NCBI GenBank assembly: GCA_947629875.1
Contig: CANRFK010000014.1
Span: 1-17,057 of the forward strand
Direction: 5' to 3'
Source of the DNA: an uncultured Clostridia bacterium
GTDB taxonomy: Bacteria > Bacillota > Clostridia > Christensenellales > Borkfalkiaceae
DNA: 17,057 nt
Shown: positions 7,464 through 12,690 of the stretch, piece by piece
Numbering within the stretch: the first letter of the stretch is position 1
Layout of the letters: each line of letters begins with the position of its first letter
Translations under genes and position numbers: made by a program
Notes under the pieces: generated by a model
Seen by the model: the letters and a program-made list of their open reading frames with translations, nothing else
Databases searched by the model: none
What the model was told of the DNA's origin: nothing

Positions 7464-8129
7464 ATGCAAGTGACGGAGCCCCTTCTTTGCGGCGGATATC
7501 AAATTGTACAGGACACCGGGTTGTACCGCTTCACCTCGGACGCGGTGCTTCTCGCGCGCTTTTTGCGGGCGAAAAAGGGGGAACGCGTCGCCGATTTCTG
7601 CGCGGGCGGCGGCATCGTGGGGCTGCACTTTTTCGCCGAGAATACGGGCATAAACGGCGTGACCCTCTTTGAAATGGACGAGCGGATGTGCGCCCTCGCC
7701 GAAAAGACGGTGGAGCTCAACGGCCTCGGAGATGCGTTTTCCGTGGAGAACATGCGCGTGCAGGACGCGCCCGCAAGGTACCCCGAGGCGTTCTCGCTCA
7801 TCCTCTGCAATCCGCCCTACGAGCGGCAGGGCGACGGGTTCGAGAAAAAGACATCTGCCGCATGCAGAAAGGAGCTCGAACTCACGCTGGACGAGCTGTG
7901 TTCCTCCGCCTCCCGCTGCCTGAAATTCGGCGGGCGGTTTGCGCTCTCCTTCCGCGCGGACAGGCTTGCGGAGCTCATTTCCGCCCTCCGCGCCCACGGG
8001 TTGGAGCCCAAGAAGTTGCAATTCGTGGCGGGCAAGCGGGGCAAAAAACCCTACCTCGCCCTCGTCGCCGCCGTGAAGGGGGGAAAGAGCGGGCTGGATG
8101 TTCTCCCCGAAGCGTACAACGAAAAATAG
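7464..8129 (+). CDS. tRNA1(Val) adenine-N6 methyltransferase-like protein (TrmN6/YabB)
   Basis: A 221-residue class I SAM-dependent methyltransferase, probably acting on adenine in tRNA. The SAM-binding motif I reads VADFCAGGGIVGLHF. The catalytic motif is NPPY at residues 116-119, typical of N6-adenine (and some N4/N5) methyltransferases. The N-terminal GYQIVQDTGLYRFTSDAVLLA is characteristic of the TrmN6/YabB group. The gene order ricT ... yabB ... rsmI matches Bacillus. The start at 7464 has no ribosome site and lies right after the ferredoxin terminator; in-frame GTG at 7470 is an alternative. It must be expressed by read-through, or from a promoter I cannot see. Confidence 0.88.
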   Translation: MQVTEPLLCGGYQIVQDTGLYRFTSDAVLLARFLRAKKGERVADFCAGGGIVGLHFFAENTGINGVTLFEMDERMCALAEKTVELNGLGDAFSVENMRVQDAPARYPEAFSLILCNPPYERQGDGFEKKTSAACRKELELTLDELCSSASRCLKFGGRFALSFRADRLAELISALRAHGLEPKKLQFVAGKRGKKPYLALVAAVKGGKSGLDVLPEAYNEK

Positions 8130-8135
8130 CGATTT

Positions 8136-8157
8136 CGCACAACGTTTGTGCGGTTTT
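8136..8157 (+). promoter_or_regulatory. CGCACAA dyad in the gap before rsmI
   Basis: CGCACAA (8136-8142) and TTGTGCG (8146-8152) form a perfect 7-bp dyad around CGT, followed by GTTTT. It may be a weak terminator for the methyltransferase gene or an operator-like site. A related dyad lies after rsmI at 8989-9008. The rsmI ribosome site (GGAGAAAG) begins right after it. Confidence 0.5.
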
Positions 8158-8166
8158 GGAGAAAGT

Positions 8167-8970
8167 ATGATAAGTTTTGTGGCAACGCCCATCGGAAATT
8201 TGAAGGATATCACCCTCCGTGCCCTCGAGGAACTCAAAGCGGCGGACGTCATCTTCTGCGAGGACACCCGCCATACCCTCAAACTGCTCACGGCGTATGA
8301 GATCAAGAAGCCGCTTCTTTCCTGCCACAAGTTCAACGAGCGGGAGGCGGCGGAGAAGATGATCTCACTTTCGCGGGAGGGCAAGCGCGTCGCCGTCGTC
8401 TCGGATGCGGGCATGCCCGTCATCTCCGACCCCGGGCGGGAAGTGTGCCGCATCTTAAAGGAGGCGGGCGAAAAATACACCGTGCTCCCGGGGGCAAACG
8501 CCGCGCTCTCCGCCCTCGTGCTCTCCGCATTTCCCGCAGACAGGTTCACATTTTTGGGTTTTTTGCCCGATAAAAAGGGGGAGCGCCGCGCCGTCTTGGA
8601 GGAGTACGCTTCCTCGCGCGCGACGCTCGTCTTTCACTGCGCCCCGCAGGATGTGGACGGGTACATCACCGATATGGCGGAAGTTTTGGGCGACCGCCGC
8701 GCCTGCGCCGTTAGGGAGATCACCAAAATTCACGAGGAGAGCGCGGCGTTCTCCCTCAAAGAGGGGCTCCCCGGCGAGAAGCGGGGGGAGTACGTGCTGC
8801 TCGTGGAGGGGGCGGAGGCGCGGGAAAATCCGCTGTGCGCGCTCTCCCCGCGCGAACACGTGCAGGCGTATCTCGACGAGGGATTGGATAAAAAAGAGGC
8901 GTTGAAGCGCGCCGCCCGCGACAGAGGCGTCCCCAAGAGCGCACTCTATAAAGAGACCCTCGGCATGTAA
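8167..8970 (+). CDS. rsmI: 16S rRNA 2'-O-ribose C1402 methyltransferase RsmI
   Basis: A 267-residue tetrapyrrole-methylase-fold enzyme that methylates the ribose of C1402 in 16S rRNA, in the decoding centre. The N-terminus ISFVATPIGNLKDITLRAL and the segments FCEDTRHTLKLL, VSDAGMPVISDPG and VLPGANAALSAL are the family signatures that build the SAM pocket. The C-terminal helix-turn-helix-like tail (LDEGLDKKEALKRAARDRG) is also typical. The ATG at 8167 follows GGAGAAAG and begins the conserved region exactly; an upstream in-frame ATG at 8098 lies inside the preceding gene. The gene corresponds to yabC of B. subtilis in both sequence and position. Confidence 0.96.
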   Translation: MISFVATPIGNLKDITLRALEELKAADVIFCEDTRHTLKLLTAYEIKKPLLSCHKFNEREAAEKMISLSREGKRVAVVSDAGMPVISDPGREVCRILKEAGEKYTVLPGANAALSALVLSAFPADRFTFLGFLPDKKGERRAVLEEYASSRATLVFHCAPQDVDGYITDMAEVLGDRRACAVREITKIHEESAAFSLKEGLPGEKRGEYVLLVEGAEARENPLCALSPREHVQAYLDEGLDKKEALKRAARDRGVPKSALYKETLGM

Positions 8971-8988
8971 GCGCGCCGCCGCGACAAA

Positions 8989-9008
8989 TTTCGCACACGT
9001 GTGCGAAA
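8989..9008. repeat. 20-bp perfect palindrome after rsmI
   Basis: TTTCGCACACGTGTGCGAAA is its own reverse complement across all 20 bases. It lies 18 bp after the rsmI stop and 5 bp before the -35 of the next gene's promoter, a fitting place for an operator. It lacks a T-tract on either side that would make a terminator. Confidence 0.75.
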
Positions 9009-9013
9009 AAAAG

Positions 9014-9042
9014 TTGCAAACTTCACGCAACCTTGTTATAAT
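9014..9042 (+). promoter_or_regulatory. Extended -10 promoter; predicted start point at the ATG
   Basis: TTGCAA at 9014-9019 and TATAAT at 9037-9042 with a 17-bp spacer; TG at 9034-9035 makes an extended -10. The usual 7-nt distance puts the transcription start at about 9049, which is the A of the chosen ATG. Confidence 0.78.
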
Positions 9043-9048
9043 TTTTTT

Positions 9049-10533
9049 ATGCTCGTCTCCGCCTTTCCCAAATTGCAGAACAAAAAATTCGTGCACCTCG
9101 TGCGCACGTTTTTCCGTTCTCCCTATTATTGCGCACTCATCGCGGCGCTCATGGCGGTCTCCGAGCTGTTTGCACTGGAACTTCCCGTCTACTACATCTA
9201 TCTCGTGCTCGGCACGGCGTGCATCCTGCTTTGCGAGGACGCCCTCGGCATCATGCCCATCGCCTGTTGCGGGTATATGACCTTTTCCGCGCGGAACAAT
9301 CCCGGCTTCAACCCCGAAACTTCCGCATTTTTGCGCCCCGATACCTACCTCCAACTCGCCGTGATCCTTGCGATCGGGGTGGTTTTGTTTATCGGGCGGA
9401 TCATCGTCTCGGTGGGAGAACTGCCCAAAAAGCGGATCCCCAAACTTGCGGTGAGCTTTTTGGCGCTCGGCGTCGCCTATCTGCTCGGCGGCGTGTTTTC
9501 GGGCTTCTATGCCTTCAACACCGTGCTCTACGGGTTTGTGCAGATCGTCTCTCTCAGCGCGTTCTATTTCTTCTTCTACTATACCGTGGATTGGCGCACC
9601 GTGAAGGCGAGCTATTTCGCTGTCGTGTTCACCGCGGCGGGGGTCGGCATGCTCGCCGAAGTGGTGGGCATGTACTTTCTTCCCGGGGTGATCGCGGAGG
9701 GTGTTGTGAGGCGGGAGGCGCTCTTTACGGGTTGGGGCGTCTACAACAACGTGGGGTGCATCATGGCGATGTGTATGCCCGCGCCCTTCTACTTTGCCGC
9801 CACCAAAAAACACGGATGGATCTTTTCCGTCGTCGGGTGCCTCTTCTTCCTCGGCGTCGTCCTCACGCAGAGCCGCAGTTCCATCCTCTTCGGCGCCGCC
9901 GTGTTCCTCGCCTGCATCGTTGCGGTGCTCATCCTCTCCAAAAAGTGGCAAAAACTGTGGAACGCTGTCGTTTTCGGCGCATTTGCGATCGCCGTCGGGG
10001 TGGCGTTTGCGGCATGGCACAACGAGGTGCAGGCGCTCTTCCATTCCCTCATCGAGGGGGGGATGAACGATTCGGGGCGCATCGAGATCTACAAAAAATG
10101 CTGGGCGACCTTCCGCGCCCATCCCTTCTTCGGCGTCGGCTTTTACAAGACGCCCGGGGCGCTTCTCGCGGACGGCGACGCACTGCAATACGTAGAGGCG
10201 CCCGCGGGGGCGTTCATTCCGCCGCGCGCGCACAACACCGTGCTGCAACTCTTGGCGAGCGGCGGCGCGGTCGCCCTCATGCTCTACCTCTGTCACCGCA
10301 CCGCAACGCTCGTTCTCTTCTTCAGAAAGCCCACCGCCGCCAAGACGTTTGCCTTTTTCTGCGTCGCCGCGCTGCTTCTCACCAGCCTTTTGGACTGCAA
10401 CTTTTTCAACATCGGCCCGGGAATTTTGTACGCGCTGCTTCTCGTGTGCGCGGAGTGCACCGACCCGCGGGGCAAACTGTACCGCGAAAAAAAGCGCGGA
10501 AAAAAGCAAGAAAAGAGAGATCAAGAAAGATAA
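9049..10533 (+). CDS. O-antigen ligase/polymerase-family membrane protein (Wzy/WaaL-like)
   Basis: A 494-residue polytopic membrane protein with about ten or more hydrophobic segments. The central part holds TQSRSSILFGAAVFLACI, followed by an extracytoplasmic loop with SGRIEIYKKCWATFRAHPFFGVGFYKT and then PPRAHNTVLQLLASGGAVAL. The R...G...HN...L..G pattern is typical of O-antigen ligase (Wzy_C) proteins, which polymerise or transfer surface polysaccharides on undecaprenyl carriers. The C-terminus is a lysine/arginine-rich cytoplasmic tail. No ribosome site precedes the ATG at 9049 and the promoter fits a leaderless mRNA; a GTG at 9001 opens the frame but lies upstream of the promoter. No glycosyltransferases flank it, so the polysaccharide is unknown. 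Confidence 0.85.
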   Translation: MLVSAFPKLQNKKFVHLVRTFFRSPYYCALIAALMAVSELFALELPVYYIYLVLGTACILLCEDALGIMPIACCGYMTFSARNNPGFNPETSAFLRPDTYLQLAVILAIGVVLFIGRIIVSVGELPKKRIPKLAVSFLALGVAYLLGGVFSGFYAFNTVLYGFVQIVSLSAFYFFFYYTVDWRTVKASYFAVVFTAAGVGMLAEVVGMYFLPGVIAEGVVRREALFTGWGVYNNVGCIMAMCMPAPFYFAATKKHGWIFSVVGCLFFLGVVLTQSRSSILFGAAVFLACIVAVLILSKKWQKLWNAVVFGAFAIAVGVAFAAWHNEVQALFHSLIEGGMNDSGRIEIYKKCWATFRAHPFFGVGFYKTPGALLADGDALQYVEAPAGAFIPPRAHNTVLQLLASGGAVALMLYLCHRTATLVLFFRKPTAAKTFAFFCVAALLLTSLLDCNFFNIGPGILYALLLVCAECTDPRGKLYREKKRGKKQEKRDQER

Positions 10534-10829
10534 TATAATAGGAAGTAAGGAAAAGGGGTAGAGAGATAAAGGAAAAGAGTAAGAGGAAGTGTGAGAGAAA
10601 GTAGAAGATAGAGCAGAAGAGAAGGCGGAAGAAAGAGTGGGGCAGAGAAATTATGAGAGGGTATAAAAGGGAGAATAAGAAAGAGTGGGACAGAGAAAGT
10701 AAGAGAGGGTGGATAAGAGAGTAAGAGGGTACGAGAGTAAAAAAAGATTATAAGGTAGATTATAACAGCGATCAAGAGAAGGCAAAAAAAGAAAACATAA
10801 ATGAGAAAACATAAAAAATGAGCATAAAA
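10534..10829. other. Long purine-rich (A/G) tract, non-coding
   Basis: About 300 bp in which the + strand is almost entirely A and G with only isolated C and T. It begins within the lysine/arginine codons at the end of the polymerase-like gene and runs to the terminator at 10830. Two imperfect copies of a 34-bp block (10631-10664 and 10679-10712, both starting GAAAGAGTGGG) are 48 bp apart. Many GGA/AGGA motifs are present. No gene is supported here: the minus-strand open frames are low-complexity Leu/Ser/Pro/Phe strings that simply mirror the base composition. It would form an unusual purine-only 3' UTR. Confidence 0.75.
10631..10712. repeat. Imperfect direct repeat within the purine tract
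   Basis: Blocks 10631-10664 and 10679-10712 share GAAAGAGTGGG, CAGAGAAA and GAGAGGGT in the same spacing, with a period of 48 bp. They suggest that the tract grew by slippage or duplication. Confidence 0.6.
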
Positions 10830-10866
10830 AGAGGGGAGGCCGCGGCGCTCCCCTCTTCCGCTTTTT
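10830..10866. terminator. Bidirectional intrinsic terminator
   Basis: AGAGGGGAG (10830-10838) pairs perfectly with CTCCCCTCT (10848-10856) around a GC-rich loop that can itself pair. On the + strand CTTTTT follows a few bases later at 10861-10866. On the minus strand the stem is followed directly by TTTTTATG. It ends the polymerase-like transcript and would block antisense transcription from the right. Confidence 0.78.
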
Positions 10867-11040
10867 ATTGCGGGCAGGCGGGCGCGCATGGCGCCTCTTC
10901 CGCGGCACAGAGCCGCGGCGGGCGTTTCGGTGTCCGCGCGTTCATTGGTATACGAAACTCACGCGATCGTCGCGTGGTTCAAAAGAGACCGTAGCCGACG
11001 GCGGAGAAAAATGTAAGATGGGTAGAGAAAAAATGGGGGG
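10867..11040. other. Non-coding GC-rich stretch with two strong hairpins
   Basis: No convincing gene. CCGCGGC (10900-10906) pairs with GCCGCGG (10912-10918). CACGCGA (10960-10966) pairs with TCGCGTG (10970-10976) around a 3-nt loop. The second hairpin is flanked by GTATACGAAACT and GGTTCAAAAGAGACC, which looks like a defined element rather than random sequence, but I cannot name it and it does not fold as a tRNA. Confidence 0.4.
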
Positions 11041-11045
11041 ATCTT

Positions 11046-11088
11046 GGCTCCCCCTTGAGGGGGAGCTCCGCCGCAGGCGGTGAGGGGG
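11046..11088 (+). repeat. 43-bp double-hairpin interspersed repeat (intergenic copy)
   Basis: Two hairpins in tandem: CCCCC-TTGA-GGGGG, then AGCT, then CCGCC-GCA-GGCGG, followed by TGAGGGGG. An inverted copy of the same 43-bp length lies inside metG at 16700-16742, with 34 of 43 positions identical by hand alignment. From memory, repeats of this type (GGCTCCCC...GGGGAGCT...TGAGGGG) are common in gut Clostridia genomes. Confidence 0.8.
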
Positions 11089-11103
11089 TGTCAGTCTGTT
11101 CGC

Positions 11104-11127
11104 CATGTCGAGCGAAGCAGAAACATC
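11104..11127. repeat. Degenerate copy of the TTTCGAC...GAGAAATCT repeat
   Basis: CATGTCGAGCGAAGC followed by AGAAACATC resembles a shortened form of the elements at 14614-14658, 14933-14977 and 14991-15033. The resemblance is weaker than among the other copies. Confidence 0.45.
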
Positions 11128-11216
11128 ACCGCATTATAAGCGACACCCCTTCCGTCGATCGCATAGCTCGTGACGCCCACCCCATTGCGGAGAAAGACGC
11201 CACACAAAACAAATAC

Positions 11217-11254
11217 GCAAAACCCCCCGAAACTCGCGCTCCGAGGGGTTTTGC
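11217..11254. terminator. Bidirectional intrinsic terminator, likely ends spmAB
   Basis: GCAAAACCCC (11217-11226) pairs perfectly with GGGGTTTTGC (11245-11254), with two more possible pairs inside. The A-run before and T-run after each arm make it work in either direction. It is the nearest terminator downstream of spmB on the minus strand. Confidence 0.7.
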
Positions 11255-11452
11255 TATGATAAGGGGGAAAATTATGAGTGATGTTGGGCGTTTCCGCTGT
11301 TTATGCCTCTATTATACAAGCCATTTTTATAAAAGTAAAATATTTGACGAAAAAATTTATAAAAATCCGATTTTATTCATTGCATCACAGGTCTTGTGAT
11401 TATTTTTCATCAAAAATCCGCAAAGTTGAAATATTTTACAAAGCGACCTTTT
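11255..11452. other. AT-rich non-coding stretch downstream of spmB
   Basis: A strikingly AT-rich 200 bp in an otherwise GC-rich window, with no supported gene. It contains one small hairpin, ATCACA (11384-11389) with TGTGAT (11395-11400), followed by TATTTTTC, which is terminator-like on the + strand although no + gene precedes it. No convincing promoter was found. Confidence 0.45.
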
Positions 11453-11965
11453 TTACAGAATGCGGCATAAAAAACAGCCGAGCAGAACGCTCAAAAAATT
11501 AGAAATCAATGCAACGGCGATGGGCTTTACGAGGTTTTTGCGCCCCGTGCCCGCGAAGTAGACGGCGGAGATGTAAAAGACGGTCTCGCTCGAACCGTAG
11601 CACACCGCGGCGCATCGGGCGATGTAGCTGTCCGCGCCGTAGGTTGCGAAAATTTCGGAGAGGAGCGCGGTGGAGCCGCTCCCCGAGAAGGGCTTGAGGA
11701 GGACGAGCTTGGCGATCTCGGGCGGAATGCCGAGAAAGCGGAAGGCGGGGGCGAGAAAGGAAGTGAGGGCGGCGGAGAGGCCGCTACGCTCGAAGAGTTC
11801 GGAGAGCATGAGCATCGCCGCGAGGTACGGAAAGACGGAGAGAACGAGGGGAATTGCCTCCTTCACGCCCTCCGTGAAAGTATCGTAGAGCTTGATTTTT
11901 TTGACGAGGGCAAAGACGAAGAGGACGAGAAAAATAAGTGGGATGATGAGGGCGAAGTACTTCAT
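11453..11965 (-). CDS. spmB: Spore maturation protein B (nucleoside-recognition/Gate domain)
   Basis: A 170-residue integral membrane protein. In B. subtilis SpmA and SpmB act together in the forespore to dehydrate the spore core and give heat resistance. Visible features: an N-terminal membrane helix, then KLYDTFTEGVKEAIPLVLSVFPYLAAMLML, and the conserved KPFSGSGSTALLSEIFATYGADS followed by GSSETVFY, which are hallmarks of SpmB. The start at 11965 overlaps the spmA stop as ATGA; the frame extends to 12064 but only into spmA with unlikely residues. Translation is therefore coupled to spmA. A signature of the spore-forming Bacillota, though also kept in some non-sporulating relatives. Confidence 0.95.
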   Translation of the reverse strand: MKYFALIIPLIFLVLFVFALVKKIKLYDTFTEGVKEAIPLVLSVFPYLAAMLMLSELFERSGLSAALTSFLAPAFRFLGIPPEIAKLVLLKPFSGSGSTALLSEIFATYGADSYIARCAAVCYGSSETVFYISAVYFAGTGRKNLVKPIAVALISNFLSVLLGCFLCRIL

Positions 11966-12570
11966 CGTTTTAGGCGTCGGGCGCGCATTTTGCGGGGATG
12001 GGGTGCGGTTTTTGCGGAATGGGGGCGCTTTTTCGAGAAGAGCATGAGGAGAAATACGCCGCATGCGGTGGAAAAGAGGGTCGCAAGCAGCGTGGGCAGG
12101 AGGATATCGGCGGCGGAGGAAGAGCCCGCCGCAAGGCGTAGGGCAATGACGGTGGTGGGGAGAAGCTGGAGGCTCGTCGCGTTCAAGACGAAGAGCATGT
12201 CCGAGGCGTAGCGGTTGCCGCTTTTTTCAAAGGCGGCCGTCGCCCTGATGCCGAGGGGCGTGGGCGCGCCCGGGAGCCCCAAAAAGTTTGCCGATAAATT
12301 TTGTGAGGCGAGCATGAGCGCCTCCCTGTCGTCGGAGCGGAAGAGACGGCGGGCGGCGGGATAGACGAGGCGGGAAAGCTTTTCCGAGAGGCCGCTCTTC
12401 TCCAAAACCTTGAAAAAGCCCAGCCACACGCAGTAGGCGGCGAGGAGCGAAAGCGACAGCGTTGCGGCCTTTTCGCCCCCCGCAAGCAGGGCGGGCAGAA
12501 AGCCCTCGGGGTCGGTGAGGAGGAAGAGGGCGGCGGACAAAACAAACACCGCCGCAAACACGGCGTTCAT
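11962..12570 (-). CDS. spmA: Spore maturation protein A
   Basis: A 202-residue membrane protein with about five hydrophobic helices, the partner of SpmB. The region AYCVWLGFFKVLEKSGLSEKLSRLVYPAARRLF belongs to the nucleoside-recognition (Gate) domain, and SANFLGLPGAPTPLGIRATAAF is the most conserved SpmA stretch (N..GL..A.TP.G). A basic tail rich in Lys/Arg ends the protein. I chose the ATG at 12570 because MNAVFAAVFVLSAALFLL begins directly with the first helix; there is no clear ribosome site, and an upstream in-frame ATG at 12654 would add 28 atypical residues. It is the first gene of a two-gene minus-strand unit. Confidence 0.93.
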   Translation of the reverse strand: MNAVFAAVFVLSAALFLLTDPEGFLPALLAGGEKAATLSLSLLAAYCVWLGFFKVLEKSGLSEKLSRLVYPAARRLFRSDDREALMLASQNLSANFLGLPGAPTPLGIRATAAFEKSGNRYASDMLFVLNATSLQLLPTTVIALRLAAGSSSAADILLPTLLATLFSTACGVFLLMLFSKKRPHSAKTAPHPRKMRARRLKR

Positions 12571-12623
12571 GGTTGTATATATGATTGTCCGCACGCGGAT
12601 ATGCGTGGGGGAAAACGAAAAGC

Positions 12624-12646
12624 GCCCCGTGCAATCGCCACGGGGC
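12624..12646 (-). terminator. Hairpin after the LRR gene, before spmA
   Basis: On the minus strand GCCCCGTG pairs perfectly with CACGGGGC around a 7-nt loop, then GCTTTTCGTTTTCC follows. This fits a somewhat imperfect intrinsic terminator for the LRR lipoprotein gene. Because a possible spmA promoter (-10 at 12654-12659) lies just upstream, the same hairpin could instead open the spmA leader. Confidence 0.6.
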
Positions 12647-12653
12647 ACATACA

Positions 12654-12662
12654 ATTATATCA
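12654..12662 (-). promoter_or_regulatory. Possible extended -10 element for spmAB
   Basis: Read on the minus strand, TGATATAAT is a full extended -10. The -35 position at 17 bp (TTTCTC) is poor, and it falls inside a repeat element. It is the best candidate between the LRR gene and spmA, but weak; sporulation genes may in any case use a forespore sigma factor instead. Confidence 0.4.
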
Positions 12663-12687
12663 TTTCGACCGACGTGGAGAAATCTCC
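12661..12687. repeat. Short copy of the TTTCGACC...GAGAAATCT repeat
   Basis: CATTTCGACCGACGTGGAGA is followed by AATCTCC. It has the same two ends as the longer copies at 14614-14658 and 14933-14977 but lacks most of the middle. GTGGAGA and TCTCCAC form a small dyad here. It sits between the LRR stop and the spmA leader. Confidence 0.65.
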
Positions 12688-12690
12688 ACC

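Noticed and set aside
8455..10524. A 689-codon open frame on the minus strand
   Set aside because: It lies opposite rsmI and the polymerase-like gene, both with clear family motifs; long antisense frames are expected in GC-rich DNA.
10521..10908. Minus-strand open frames rich in Leu, Ser, Pro and Phe
   Set aside because: They only mirror the purine bias of the + strand, have low-complexity products, no ribosome site, and run through a terminator.
10970..10995. tRNA T-arm (GGTTCAAAAGAGACC)
   Set aside because: No acceptor stem, D-arm or anticodon arm can be formed around it.
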